A stretch of DNA of 64,000 nt, taken from Dugong dugon (lineage: Eukaryota; Chordata; Mammalia; Sirenia; Dugongidae). Under the pieces are notes generated by a model, which made no database searches, was not told where the DNA came from, and was given only the letters and a program-made list of their open reading frames with translations. Where the stretch lies: NCBI GenBank assembly GCA_030035585.1, contig CM057471.1, forward strand, positions 69,960,319-70,024,318, written 5' to 3'. The position numbers and the translations under genes were made by a program. Below, in pieces: positions 44,009 through 56,900 of this stretch. Each line of letters starts with the position of its first letter. The stretch's first letter is position 1.

Positions 44009-45141
44009 TTAATATCATTTTAGTACTGTTACAAGATTTAATGACCAAATTAGTCATTTACATTTTTCAAAGATATCTAAATATAAAATTGCTAAAAATC
44101 CAAATACAGATAGCAAGCTACAAATAATAGTTCTTTTGTTTCCGGGGTGGGTAGGAATGGAAGACATTAGAAAAGGATGCTTTTGTTGGCTGAACAAAGA
44201 TCAGAATGAAAGAGGAATTCATTAAAATGACCCCTCGTGCAAAGAAATCCACTCGACTTTGAGATGGTGTTTTAGTCACATCTCTTCCTGTATAACAATT
44301 AAAAAAATTGTTTTAGATGCAGGTCCTCAGTGAAACAGCTGAGGTCCTTGGCCCTGGCTGGGGACGGTAAAAGGATGTCACCCTGGGACAAACACTGGGG
44401 AGGTTGGCAGAGAACAACAGAGGCATCTGGTGTGGCCAGAGGTGTGGTGTCAGTGGATGGCTGATCCCTTGCCTTTGCCAACCTAGAAGGACACCATCAG
44501 GCAAGTTTCCCTCGTCCCCTGGGATCTCTGCTCACCGTTCTCCCTGATAGAGTGAAAAACAGCAGCTTCCAGCCTGTTCCAACAAGGAAGCAGGTACTGG
44601 ATGGAGGGGAAGAAATGGGAATGAGGCCCTTTCAAAGCCAGAGAGGCAGAGACGACTCCAGTTCCAGGAACAATCCACATGCAGGTCTAATTGCCACTGA
44701 AACATACACTTGCTACTTAAGAAATGGAAAAGACCATTTCTGGCCGGGAGCTTAGCATGACCTTAAGACTAGCCATCGACCCTCATTCTCCCACCACACC
44801 ACGCTTCACATGCAGTTTTGCTTCTCTGAAATCAGAGTTGTAGGGACATGTTGAGGAGACAAGGCTTTTCAAGGGGAAAATGATACAGCTTGAGATACAC
44901 AACACTAGGTCCCCTTTACTAACTTTTAGTAAGATAGTATCTTCAAAGAAATGCACTCATTTAAACAAATGGCATAGTTAAAACTATTGACTAAGCCCTA
45001 AACATTTCTTCTGAGAAATCGAGCTACAGCTTTTCCACTCTGCCTGTTCAATATGCGAACAGATTTGAAAGAGACTAACATAATCAATCCTCCACCCCAA
45101 AGAATGGTCCATCATACCAACCATGATAAAGAGTATACCTA

Positions 45142-45147
45142 TTTATT
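45142..45147 (-). terminator. MAPKAP1: Alternative polyadenylation signal AATAAA
   Basis: Reverse of TTTATT, about 410 bases after the stop codon and preceded by a U-tract. It would give a short 3' UTR isoform. Confidence 0.35.
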
Positions 45148-45557
45148 AAAAGGAAAAAAAAAAAAAGAAATGTACATTTTTGTTCTGTTTGCTTTGAGAA
45201 ATTTGATCAAGTTGCAAGGAAACGTCTGGGCATGGCTATGTACATCCTTGGGCAGGGTCACGAGGCAGTGAAGACGGCTGGGCAGCACGTGGCTCCTCGC
45301 GGTGGTGGTCTGGCCCTGGGTACTGCTAATCAAAGCCATTGCTGCTGAGGCTTCGGTCCTGTGGAAACGTCTCCAGCTCCATCCTAGGGGGTACCCCCTT
45401 CCCAAATCTTCCCCAAGAGCCCAGCAGCCCTGTGCCCACGAGCCAGGGGCTGGCCTCCCTCCCCAGGACTGCAGGACACAGGGTGGGCTCTAGGGCCACC
45501 TGGGCCCTGGCAGGCAGGCTCTGAGCTACGGCAACAGATTGAAGCTGGAGGCCAGTG

Positions 45558-45683
45558 TCACTGCTGCCCTGATTTCTTCTCCTTCTGGAAGCTGAAGCTT
45601 GTACGTCTGTTCAGTTTTCTTTGTTTTTGAGCAAAATAGTCAGCCCGGGCAGTGCTTGCTCGTGATTCCAGGATGTAGTTGAC
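45558..45683 (-). CDS. MAPKAP1: MAPKAP1 (mSIN1) last coding exon, C-terminal 41 residues
   Basis: mSIN1 is an essential subunit of mTOR complex 2. It helps recruit AKT and SGK to the complex and binds membrane phosphoinositides through its PH domain. On the minus strand this exon follows a TGCTTTCTAG acceptor (AG at 45684-45685) and reads [19 protein letters not shown], then [19 protein letters not shown], ending GQQ and TGA. This is the end of the PH domain helix plus the basic C-terminal tail, as I know it from human SIN1 (522 residues, here residues 482-522), with no difference seen. It starts in phase 0, which matches the previous exon's end. Only this part of the last exon is coding; the rest is 3' UTR. 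The gene continues past the right edge of the window. Confidence 0.96.
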   Translation of the reverse strand, partial: VNYILESRASTARADYFAQKQRKLNRRTSFSFQKEKKSGQQ

Positions 45684-46739
45684 CTAGAAAGCAAGAGGAC
45701 ATAGCCCAGTTACTTGCCAGCTGGCTCCCAGCCAAAGACAGGGGTAGAAGAGGAGGGCCCTGACCCAAGCTGGGGGCCCTCAGGCCCAGGTGCTCTCTTG
45801 TGGATGGACTCCAGTCATCACAGCAACCTGGCAGCCTGGGATCAGAACCCTGGCTTTAAGACGGGAAAGAGGAGGCTTGGAGAAGAGGCTTGTACAAGGC
45901 CTTTCAGTCAGGAAGGGGGGTGGACTTGGTTCCTGGGCCTGCATTCCCTCCTTACCACAGGCCGCCTCCCAGGAGGTATGCACCATGCTTCCCAGTTCTG
46001 CCCCCTGCCTGCCGTGCAACCGAAGACTTGCATTGCACCTAACCTACCCAGCCTCACTTTCCTCGTCTGAACGAAGAGAATATCACAGGTATAAAACACA
46101 ACACAAAATAAGGCTCAGTATTCAGCCTCCTACCAGTCAGGTACAGGGCTTCCAACTATGGTATTTCATTTAATGCTCTCCAGGGGTCATCTGACAAAAA
46201 GGAAAGTAAAGCTCAGAGGAGGATCAAACTGGCCAAGGTCACAAAATTACTGTCAGGGTCAAGATTTGGACCAGGTGATCAGGTCCTTGACTGTCATGCC
46301 TCCCAGTTCTCCAGCTCCCCCCACCAGCCTCCTGAGAGCTACCACTGTCCCTCTTACCCCCTCCCATTCCCCCCAGACACCCTCTGGCTGGGACTTTTTC
46401 TGAATAAACACTTCTCTTCACCCCCAAGTATCTGAAGGTTATGACTAGGAACCCAAATATTTTTGGCCAGAGAAACCAGCCACCATCCTTGTTTTATTCT
46501 AGTTTAAGGGGCTGTGTGTCCTTGGCCCGAAGCGGGAGAGGCCTCTGTTGACGGAGAAGGAGCCAGAGGGCTCTGGGAGGAGGCAGTACAAGATGGCTGG
46601 CCTCCTGTGGGGCCAAGGCTCCAACACTGTGCCCCGCCATACTTTCTGCTCTGATAGTCACCAGCAGCAGGCGTTAAAGGCTGGTAGACAAGTACAGAAG
46701 GCCTGACACGCTCGGCCCACCGCCTCGCCAAGTTACCAG

Positions 46740-47260
46740 CTGAGAGCAATAAATCATGATTGTGGGGCTGGGCTGGCGATTTGGGACACTATAGACAATG
46801 TATGGAGATGAGGTTTTATCATTTTTAATAAAAGCAATTCTTGGATTATATTGTTTGCACACTCAGCCAACCTAGTGTTTTCAGAGTATTTTTGGCACAC
46901 ATAAGTTGACAAAAACATTTTAAAATGATCCTTAACAAGCCAACTATTTCCTAAATTTATTATCTTCAGTGCTTTGTGATAATCACATAGATAACTTTAA
47001 TGGAAGATTAATGTAATAATCAAAAGATAAAAACGCCCTTTGGTCTGCCATTAGCTGGTTAATATGCTGTGGCTTAAAACTTGCACAATTTTATGCACTA
47101 CATAGAGTGTTTCACTTTCAACGCATTTTACAGCTTAAGGCATAAAAATGTAGGGAATTTTCATGGTCAATAAAGCCACAGCCTACGTCACTAGATCACG
47201 AGAAGAACCCATTGTGAAGAGCCCAATGATTCCTCTGAGATTCACCTTAAAAGCCTGCAG
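46740..47260. promoter_or_regulatory. Candidate conserved non-coding element
   Basis: AT-rich, not recognisable as a repeat, with motifs common in developmental enhancers (AATAAATCATGATTG, TTTTTAATAAAAGC, GCATAAAAATG, CTACGTCACTAG). Conservation is inferred from appearance only. Confidence 0.3.
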
Positions 47261-47309
47261 AATTAGGGATCACATATAGCTTAGATCAATTACATATCGA
47301 GGTGGAAGC

Positions 47310-47510
47310 GGGCAGACTCTGGGACTCCTGAGGGGTTCAAACTGAGGCTTCACCCTTATTAGCTCTGTAGCCTTAGGCTTTCATCTCCTCATCAATAAAG
47401 TGGGGATAATAATGCCTACACTCTGCAGGGCAGTTGTGAAGAGTAAATAGATAATGACATAAAATGCTTTGCACATAGTTAGTGCTCAATAAATGGGAGA
47501 CAATATTTCT
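47310..47510 (+). repeat. MIR, full length
   Basis: CTCTGGGACTCCTGAGGGG, CTCTGTAGCCTTAGGC, GGGGATAATAATGCC and GTTAGTGCTCAATAAATGG follow the MIR order to its 3' end. Confidence 0.82.
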
Positions 47511-47859
47511 ACAGAGAGAAAAACACAATGAGATAAAATAACTTGGTGGAGAGTTGCCTGTTCATAATAGTTTCTTGGACATCAGCCTCTGGCCCTCATT
47601 TTCTTCCTTCAGTTTCAGACTAATGCTCCCATTGTATATAAAATTCCTTGTTCTAGAACCACTTGCGATACTTGAGTCTAAGACTGACTCTGAAGAGCAT
47701 CCGATGGAAACACTAAACATTTCTGTCAAATTTACTGACACATGGCTGGTGCCTCAGTGAACCTGCTGCCCCGCTCAGTCACTTTTAGTGTTGGTGCAAA
47801 GCTCACAAAGATGCTGTCATGACATTACAGGAATCATGAATAAAGCTGAGTATTTAAAT

Positions 47860-48260
47860 TGTTATAAAAACCAGAGATAGAAGTGAAATTTAATCTTCTA
47901 ACAGGCTTATGCTCATTAGCTCCCTAAGTGACTCAGGCCTGGGCACCCTGCAACTCTCCTGGAGTCTTGCGCATGATGCGATATTTCTACAAACATTTTG
48001 ATACGAAAACAGACATTTTGGGGGAGGTGATAGGCCGCAGGGATTTTGCAGAAAAGTATCTGCTTCGAGGGAGCATTTGGTCCTGTAAAATGATTTCTCT
48101 GCACTTGATCTTCCACAGTCTCATATTGAAGTCATAAACCTGTGTTTCTGTCATCAATCCGCTGTTGTGAAAATAACTTTGATGTCAAACACAGGATTAT
48201 AATTTTACTAGAATCCTTCTGAAGTCTCGAATATTTTAATGCTGGCTATAAAAAAAAAGT
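47860..48260. promoter_or_regulatory. Candidate conserved non-coding element
   Basis: AT-rich non-repetitive sequence between two old repeats in the MAPKAP1 last intron. It includes GCATGATGCGATATTTC, AACTTTGATGTCAAACAC and AATATTTTAATGCTGGC. The call is by appearance only. Confidence 0.3.
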
Positions 48261-48649
48261 CCAGCCCCTGACGGAGTAATGGAATATTTCTTAACTTAGT
48301 CCCTGAACACTTTACACAAGTTCCTTGTGCTATCTCTTGACAATCTGGCAAGTAACTCTTAGCCTACTGGTTTTAAGCATGCCCAGGCAAGCAGTCAGTC
48401 CCCACTCCCTGGTCGGAAGGGGCTTCCGATATGGGATGGTCTATGAACGCTTTGCCTTCTGTCCTTTGACTAATCATGCTACTCTGTCTTGGCTCCAAAC
48501 TGTCTTCCCAGCAGCTCTGTCCTTTTAAGTGTCACCTACTACTTTTGAAACTCTTTTGTAGCCATGAGGATTTAGCCTCAAAATGTTCCTGCAAAGCAAT
48601 TCCGTTTTGTTGAAATCTCTCATTCAACTCCTTAAGACTATGCACATCT

Positions 48650-48880
48650 TGGGGTTAGCAGCACAAGTTCTGGAATCCGCCAAACCTGGAATCAAGTTCT
48701 GGTTCTAGCTAACTTACTTATTTTTTCTGACCCTCAGTTTTCACCTGGGAAATGGGAACAATTTTATATCACCTACCTCACAGAGTTGTGAAGATTCAAT
48801 GAAACACGATATGTAAAGCACTTAGGCCAGGTCCTGCACTTTGCAATCCCTCAGTGTATCTTAGCTACGTTCATTATTGT
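48650..48880 (+). repeat. MIR, full length
   Basis: AGCACAAGTTCTGGAATCCG, TCTAGCTAACTTAC, CTGACCCTCAGTTTTC and CTCACAGAGTTGTGAAG mark a complete MIR. Confidence 0.82.
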
Positions 48881-50274
48881 CACTTGAAAACTTCTACTCT
48901 TAAGAAGGAATAATAACCTAGGTAGGTTTACAATATCTCATTTGATTTGTGCTCTAGCAGCCCTTTGGTAGGGTGGAGTAGGGCTGCATAGATATCTTGA
49001 TCCTCACTGTACAGGTGGGAAAACTGAGGCTGAGAAGTGATGAAATAGCCAGGGTCACACAATTAGGAGTCGGGGAGTCCCCTCTGGTTCTAAGTCTTGC
49101 CCTGCCAGAGCAGCTCTGCTTTTTCTATCTGCTCAATCTAGACACAATTTGGCTTAAAGAAAGGATTCTCAGTTTGGAAGAGAGTCTGAAAACTACTAGC
49201 CCAGGGCTGTGCTACTGAGAGTGTCTTATACAGACCAGAAGCCTAGCAGCACCTAGGAGCATAAAACACACAATCTTGGGTCCTACCTACCCTAGACCTC
49301 CTGAATCAACAAGACCCCAGGGGGACTCCTACACCCAGTAAAGCTTTTCTCAGCCTGACTCTGGTTTGCAAGGTTCTGTGGGTCTGGCCCCTCCAACTTC
49401 ATTCTGCCATGTGTCCTCCCGCTTCACTGCTTCAGCCACGCAGGTGGGTAGAGCCTCCCAGCCACACCTGCCTGCGCTGCCTCTTAGCCCTTCACAGGCT
49501 GAAATGCTTTTTCTCTCTCCTGACCTGATGATAATTGTGCCTTTTCAGCCATCCTTTGGGATTCAGCTCTCCCTGCTCCCTCTCCCCCCTACACAGAGTT
49601 GATTTATCCTTTACATACCCACACAGCACCTTTGTGATTAATTACAATTCTCTTTGTAATTTTTTATTTAATGTCTGTCTCCTCTGATAGAGGAAAAGCT
49701 GAGGGCAGGGACCAGGCCTGTCTGGATCACTGCTGGACCCCAAGCACCAGCCTGGCACACAGGAAGGGCTTAGTAAATTTTGTCGACACTGGTAACATAC
49801 AGTTCCAGCATAAAGCTGGGTATGCTTAGGTTGCTAAAATCACCTTGAGTACAATTAAATCATCTTCAAAACAATAACAAAAATCTCCTTGGAGTCTGCT
49901 CCAGGAACCTCAAGTAGCCCAACAATGGCTGGAGGAAAATAAACGATGCATAAAAAGAATAAATAAGTACACAAAGAACGGAGAATGTCAGGGAGCTGAG
50001 AAGAAGGCAAAGGGGTCCCACTTTGACTGAAGTGTGGTGCAGAGAAGCTGACCTGAAAGGGCACCAGGCTGGAACCAGAACACTGGTGTGGACCTGGGGT
50101 AGGTTCACTAGCTGGGTGACCCAGGTAAGCAGTGCTGTTCATCCTTTGCAAACTTAGGCCCAGGAACCTCGCCCAGTGTCAAGGTGGGCTCCAGCTGGGC
50201 CTGAGAACAGGGCATGAATAGAAACCCAACCTACATACCTATACCTAGTCTCTGGGTTGAGAAGGGACACTCAC

Positions 50275-50372
50275 CTTGAGCACGATCTCATTGATGGTAG
50301 CAGCGTCAGATTCAAAGTAGAGGTGTTTATAGTCATGATTGCTTAGATATGTAAGTTTAAATATTGCATGAC
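50275..50372 (-). CDS. MAPKAP1: MAPKAP1 (mSIN1) penultimate coding exon, PH domain part
   Basis: This 98-base exon on the minus strand is bounded by a CTCTCTCTCTCCAG acceptor (AG at 50373-50374) and a GTGAGTG donor (GT at 50273-50274). It starts with the last two bases of a codon whose first base lies in the previous exon, and ends in phase 0, so it joins in frame to 45558-45683. It encodes [19 protein letters not shown], then [13 protein letters not shown], the C-terminal strands and start of the last helix of the PH domain that binds phosphoinositides and is proposed to restrain mTOR. It corresponds to human SIN1 residues 450-481. The only difference I recall is Ile where human has Val in the NEIVLK segment. 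The upstream exon is not in the window. Confidence 0.96.
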
Positions 50373-53300
50373 CTGGAGAGAGAGAGAAAAGACAGTGTTG
50401 AGTGGGGCTGGTGAAGTACCTATGTGGAGGGCCCCCAAATATTCTCCCTTTATCATTCCAACTCAAGTGAGAGCAAGTGGAGACTGAACAGCAACCACTC
50501 CTCCCAGGAAGGTTCATTTTTCTTATCACAGGCTGGGTAGAAAATGGACAGTAAAACAAAACAAAATAAAAAGATCAAACAGCTAGTTAGTCCCGTTCCA
50601 CTCCAGAGGTTGTATTCAGGGGAATGCCACATTAGGAAGGCTTTATAGAACTACTTCTATACAATAATTTCATGCAGAAGGTGGTATTTTTAAGGTAGAA
50701 GTCCTATTAACACCAAATTATTACTCTAAAAATAAAATTAACGAGCAACAGGAAGGAGAAAGGCCAAGAGTAATGCTATTATGGAGGCTTCTCCTCTAGC
50801 CCTGGCTCCTGCTGGGGGCGGGGTGCTGCATGGAGGGGGTAAATCCTGGTCTTGTGACCCTGCTTGAAGGCCCTCTGGTAATTTCCTTCATGTGACACTC
50901 CTAGGAAAAAAGGGTCATTTCTACCCTGGAAGGACTGGGGGATACGGGTTGCTTTGTAAAGACTGCCGTGGAAAGCTGGCATTCACAAAGCAGACTGACC
51001 TTGGGTCGGTGATCTTCTGAACACAAATCTGATCTAGATTCAAATTCTTTCATGCCCCTTTCATACCACCTACAGAATAACTTCTTTTGGGCCTACTTCT
51101 TGGTCTAGCCTCATCTCACTTCATAGCCCTACATGCCGGTCCAGCTCACAGTGTGGCATAGTCCTACAGGCCCACGTCTGCCTTTGCATAGGCTCTTCCC
51201 CAACCCAGGATGCCCCTCTCACTAACCTGTCTGGAAAAGACTTGTCAATCCTTGGTGACTCAGCTCAACTGCTACCTCTATGGGTGATATTCACAGCTAC
51301 ACTTCCACATACCCTATTTGAGCAGGCCTATCACACTGTACACCGCTGGACAAAGAAATCTATTTATTATGACACTTGCAGCCATGCCTCCACTCCCTGT
51401 GTCTGTCTTTTTGGCCAGACATGCCAGTCTAAGTCCCTCCCCTAAATTGAGACATAGCTGCCAGCCTGTCTGAGTGGGCACAAGAACTAGGGGTAAGCAA
51501 AACAAGTGGCTTTGGGACTCTAGGTCTCAGTTCCATACAAAACTCCTTCCTGCACCTCAGCACATGTTCTCCTGGGGTTCTGGGACCCCAGGACCTTCCA
51601 AGAAATTCCTCTTTCTTCTTAAGCTATTTTGAAGTTCGTTCCCATTAATGACAACCAAAGGAGCTTTGCCCAAGGTAGACAGCAGTCGGTGCTCAATAAA
51701 TGTCCCCAAGCTGGTGACATCTCTAACATAGAGGCTGTCAGCAAAAGCCTCAGAAACAGGCTTCTGCAGATCCTGGTGCTTGCAAAATTAGAATTCAGCA
51801 TATCCTTTCTATTAGGCCTTCTCATCCATTGTCCTTTTAATTGAAGCTGTGGCTGGTCATAGTTATTAATTAATAATATATCACCCATATTACTGTAAGT
51901 TCACCTCTTTCCCGGAGAAACCTTCTTAGAGACTTTATTTACAGTAGCTAATTCTTCAGATCTCCCAAAATAAATGGATATATGTTGTACATTTGTGGCC
52001 AGAAAACGTGTCATTGGTATTTTATCTTGGAAATATCATTATAATATACTAATTGTGACTATAAATTCTATATTGAAAAAAATTAGCTAATAATTTCTGA
52101 AAAGCCTCACTTTCAATCACTTGACAAATTTAGTAAGATTCTAAATCATGGTACTAAAATGTTAGAATTCTTAACTGGAAGCTAATCCGTATGTTAATAT
52201 ATAAACCACTTGTTTCTGATAAGGAAGTAAATCTCACATATACAGATGCATCTATATTTATGTGTATATATGTGTATGTATACACACCTATATATAGAGA
52301 GAGATTCCTTTATCTTCACAGGACCCATCCGGGAACATTAGACCCTAGTTTGGTAATGTCACTGTGTGGAAGAACAATGCAGCTATCTTTGTTGGCGATG
52401 CTGTGACCAAGCAGAACCATTTATGGAGGACACAGGACTGTGAAGGACAAACGGAGACACCCCCTCTAGGAGGCCTTACTACTGACACCTGGCCATGACA
52501 GACACAGACACCAGGGCTTGGGGCTAGAAAGGACCAGAAGGTCTTAGGGATGCCTGTAGAACTTAAGCTTTGGGGTTCACTGATCACTTTGATAACTGAT
52601 CTCATGGACTGTCTACACCACCTGCTCCCACTCATCACTGACAAAACAAAACCCCAAAATGCTACAGCATGTTTAATCTGAACAACTGAGACACCATTAA
52701 ACACATTTTCTGCACTCTTTAGGTTGAGACAAATCTATACATGGCATATGTGCTGTGCAGTTTGCATAGGCCTAGGAGCCTCGGGAAGAAAGCCCCGACA
52801 CTGTGCCCTAGTGATGCCAGTGCCTGTGAAGCGTATCAACTGTGGGTTCAGAGGGGAGGCCTGTGGTTCATCTGTACAACAGTAACATGAAAAGATGAAA
52901 AAGACATCACCCCACGTCAAGTCTCCTGAAAAACTGCCTATTTGGGCCAAGTGACCCCAAACATCCCACCTTCTGTGTTTTTACTGTCTATGCTGTGCTT
53001 GTGGGCTGCATCTGGCCCTCACTTGTCCCCAGTGCTCATTCCAGGGCCCATCTGGGAAGAGTGAAATGCATAAAAATGATGAAGAGTCCCACCCCTCCCC
53101 GTCTCTCTTAAATCTCTGATTTATCTGTCCTTTCCAGGGAAGGCATTTACACCTCTATGAGGAGAGAACACAGAGGGGAACAGTTATCTCAGTATTTGTG
53201 TTTGAATTTGAATGAATCAGCCCTTTTGCGAACAATTAGTCTCAGCTGTTAATACCTGGGTTAAGGTTCAGTGGGACAGACAGACACAGCAGGAGGCCTC

Positions 53301-53539
53301 CTTCTAGCTCTGCTGCTTCTCTAGTTTACATGCTAAGGTTAAGATCAGCAGCCATGTTTTCATCCACGCTGGACCCATGAGGCACAGGGTCAACTCACTG
53401 GAGACAGTTTTCATTCTGAGGAGTTTCCCCATCACCCCAGGGAATCCTTTGTTTTGCTGTTTGGCCAGAAGGACAGTTTTCCTCAGATCAGGCCCTACGG
53501 GAGCACAGGCTAGCACAAGGGACAGAGAAATGACCATGA

Positions 53540-53960
53540 AGAGTCGGGTATGATCAGCATTAAGAGAAAGGTAAGCGCAGGGAGCTGCAGTGGAGGCACC
53601 AAGGCAGAAGGCGGCTGCCCAGTGTGGGGAAGGGGCACCAGGGATGGTTTCTTGGAGGAGATGACACCTGAGCAGCCTTCGAGGAGGAATGGGGGTTAGC
53701 TGGGGAAAGGTGGAAGGTGGAGAAGGGTAGGAAAGAGGAAGGGGGTACCAAGGTAAGGAGACAGCATGGACAAATGGAGGGAGATAAGAGGCGGCACCGC
53801 CTGTGTAGGAGCTCGAGCAGACAGGGTTTGGGTTTGGGGCAGACCACAAAGGGCTGGGAATACCTGGACTCACCAGCTGATGGGCCCACTGGTGGGTTTT
53901 AAGCAGGGCAGTGAAATAAATGGTCACATTGTGTTTTAGGGCAGGGATCCCAGTTGCCAT
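53540..53960 (+). repeat. Old L2-like interspersed repeat
   Basis: TTTCTTGGAGGAGATGACACC, TGAGCAGCCTTCGAGG, GACAGCATGGACAAATGG and GGTTTTAAGCAGGGCAGTG follow the same old family as 25870-26320. The 220-codon minus frame 53304-53966 is its shadow. Confidence 0.5.
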
Positions 53961-56900
53961 AGTCATCCAGGTTGGAGTATATGTGGTTCTGAGCTAGAGA
54001 AGGGCAAAAAGGTTGCTGAGAAAGGGAATGATTTGAGAACTATAGAGAAAGTAGTGTTGGCAGGCCCCGGGGATGCTTTACAATAGAATACCAGCTAATA
54101 AGCAGAATTCACACTTGTATAATATCAGCCAGTCCAAAACCTATATATTAAAGTGCAACAAGTTAATTAACCTCTTGCTGGAAACGAATCTTTCAGTAAA
54201 CATGAGTGATTTATGCCACACGGTAAATTTTCACCAGAGGTATCTGGGAAGAAAGAATCACTGGCATTTCAACACTGATGCAAACAGAGTAAGAAAAGTC
54301 TGTTCTCAAATACTTTATTGGCCTCGGCTACCGCTACCGCAAGGCTCATCTCAGGTAGGGGAGGGTAAGGGGTCAAACCACCTCCTCAGCTGCAGCCAGC
54401 ATCTGTCCTGGGGCATTAGAGAGAATCACAGGTGGGGTGCAGTTACCCTCGAATATTCAAAGAACAGCAGTTTTCATAAGAAAGGGGTACGCCATGGGAG
54501 CAAACTTTGTAAAATGTCAGCTGAGAAAAAACTACATATTAGTATAATTTTAAAGAAAATATCAAGTCTAATACTCCAATTAGTTCAAATTATTATTCTT
54601 GGACTTTTAAATTCTGTTCGGAAAGTAAGGCATAACAAAAGCCTGGGACACAGAGAGGGGAAAAGCCTGGGCTCTGGAGTTAAGACAGATAAAGGATGAA
54701 ATCCCACCTCCACCCAGGTTCAGCCGTGGGGCCTTGGCCAGGCCCCGCACTGCACGCACCCAGGTTTCTCCAGCTGTAGCATCCATAAGGTGTCTCATCC
54801 AGTGCTTCGATGGGTGGTGGTGATAATTCTTACAACTGTGATGAAACTAATACTTAAAAATAAAATGTTCATTATTTTTGAAGATTTTGTTTTTAATCGG
54901 CCTTTTTTGAGAAGACTTGCTACTACAATATTGTAGGAAGAAAATGCAATATATGGTATATAACATGGCATCTAAGCACTGGCCGCACACTCAGGACAGA
55001 TACTGAAATTATGTATCTGCTTCTGAATAGTGAAATAAAAATCTGGAGATGTAAAAATGTATTCACATTTATGTTTTTTTTTTCAAAGTAAAACAGAGAA
55101 GATGGAGTGTAATACCCAGCAGAAACTAATTAGCAGCACAAATGTCAGAAATGAAGACGTTTGAGTTTTGGACTGTCATTTATCTTCTGCATTATGAATT
55201 TTACCTAAAACAAGGGGCTGTACTGAAAAAACAGGTTCCTCTGGCCAATTCAGTGGAGTGGTCATTCTGAAAAGGCTGCTGTTACTAGAAGGTGGGACAA
55301 GCTTAAGCAAACAAGGACAGCTGCTTATATCCTCTGCTAAAAGAAGTACTCCAGATTTCTAATGCAAATGGAAACAGACAATGCTGTTTGAAAGGAGGCC
55401 CCTTCTAACACAACCTGCCACCGGTGACTGAGGTTGGCAATGACTGACTAGAGCTGGGGCTTCCAAATTGAGCCTGCAGCCCACCTTTGTCTAAAACCCC
55501 AGGTGTCACCACTTGCCAAGAAAATAACGAGTTTCTTTCCTTGTCAATTAGAAAATTATAAAAAATATTTTAAAAATCATTAGAAATTTAGAAGACAGAA
55601 GAAAAACTTCCATACCACACCTCATAATCCCAACACCCTAGCACAATGACATTCTTGATCTCTTTTCTAGTCATTTTCACGTTTGTCTTCACCCAGTTGT
55701 AATCAGAGTGTATAACAAAAAAATTTTTAGTTGACATTACACCACAGCCCCTTTCCTGTTGCTACAGTCTCCATAACCATCTTTCTCAATGGCTGTATTT
55801 TATTCCAACAAGTGGCTCTGTGCCATAGTTCATGCTACCTATCTCTCGCTGGGTATTTATATATACTTATAATAAGGCTATGAAGAACATCCTTGAGGAT
55901 CTGGCTTCATTCTTGATTACTTCACTTCAGGCATGGACACTTTTAAAAGAGTGAGTTTCTGGGATCTGATCTCTGGCCTGGAAGAGGGTGGAAAAACTCT
56001 CACTGGATTTCTTGGGGGAAATGGAAGAGAACACACATTCTTTTAGACAAAGCCATACCTGTCTGTAGGCCCTGGTAGGAGAGGCTGGGCTGTAATCCCC
56101 TCCCTGGTCTCTGGGCTGAAAATCCCCTCCAGGTCCAGTCTCCACTGTAAACAACAATTCAGAGCTGCCTGTAGGGAGCTTCAGTTCCACATGATTCAAC
56201 TGGCAAAAGGGGCTGCGTCTTTCTGAGCATCACAGGGTGGCAGAGGCCCAGAGAACTGTAATGATCTCTTTGACCTCTGGAGCAATAACCACATCTAACC
56301 TACTTAACTCTTCTGTCTGCATCTTTCAAACTTGCTCCTGTATATAAACATAATCAAGGTTTTCTAATCATAAAAACTCCCATGGCAACATGATCTCTCT
56401 CCTTCCTCTATCCAATTTATTGATTTATTGGGGGGTGAGGGGGGAAAACACTCTTGCTACAGTCACCACAACCTCTATGTTGAGAGATGTAGTAGATACT
56501 TCTGAGCTTTTATTTTGCTTGACTTCTCAGCTATATTTTGATATTTCTCTTTGAAGTCCTCTCTTCTTTGGGACTCAATGAAGCCACAGTCATCTGGTTT
56601 TTTAGTCAACTTCTCCAGTTAATCTGTTTCTCTTATTTCTTTTGTGAACTTCTTGTCCTCCATCTGTCTGTTAAATGATGGTCTTCCCCAGTGTTCTATC
56701 CTTGGCCTTCATCTTTTTTTCCCCATACAAAAATTTATACGTACATTGTTATGTGACTCTAATTGCTCTCCCCGTACTGTGACAGCACACTCCTCCTTTC
56801 TACCTGATTCTCCACGTTCATTTAACCAGCTGCTAACCCTCTCTACCTTTCCATCTCACCTCTGGACAGAAGCTGCTCGTTTAGTCTCTTGTATCTACTT

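Larger units (their letters stand above)
43985..45557 (-). other. MAPKAP1: MAPKAP1 3' UTR
   Basis: This is the sequence from the stop codon at 45558-45560 to the most convincing polyadenylation site. It becomes AT-rich toward the end (43985-44130), as mammalian 3' UTRs often do, and there is no intervening SINE or young LINE. The length of about 1.57 kb plus a coding sequence of about 1.57 kb would fit a messenger of 3 to 3.5 kb. The exact end is inferred from the signal, not observed. 45151-45168 is an A-tract on the plus strand, hence a U-tract in the message. Confidence 0.6.
45684..50274 (-). other. MAPKAP1: Last intron of MAPKAP1
   Basis: A 4591-base intron with GTGAGT donor and CTTTCTAG acceptor on the minus strand. 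Contents: unique DNA, minus MIR at about 46185-46285, AT-rich candidate conserved elements at about 46740-47260 and 47860-48260, full-length MIRs at 47310-47510 and 48650-48880, a minus MIR piece at 49000-49075 and an L2-like segment at about 49370-49800. No young SINE or LINE is present, in contrast to the flanks. Confidence 0.85.

Noticed and set aside
53304-53966. 220-codon open frame on the minus strand, same strand as MAPKAP1
   Set aside because: It is the antisense of an old interspersed repeat and lacks any match to SIN1. Not a missing exon.
54073-54699. 208-codon open frame in AT-rich DNA antisense to MAPKAP1
   Set aside because: Longer than expected by chance, but it has no recognisable domain, no conserved motif and crosses a MIR-like end at about 54660. 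It would need transcription evidence.
55927-56199. 90-codon minus frame upstream of the 98-base exon, tested as a MAPKAP1 exon
   Set aside because: The translation does not resemble the expected SIN1 segment before residue 450, and it lacks fitting splice sites.
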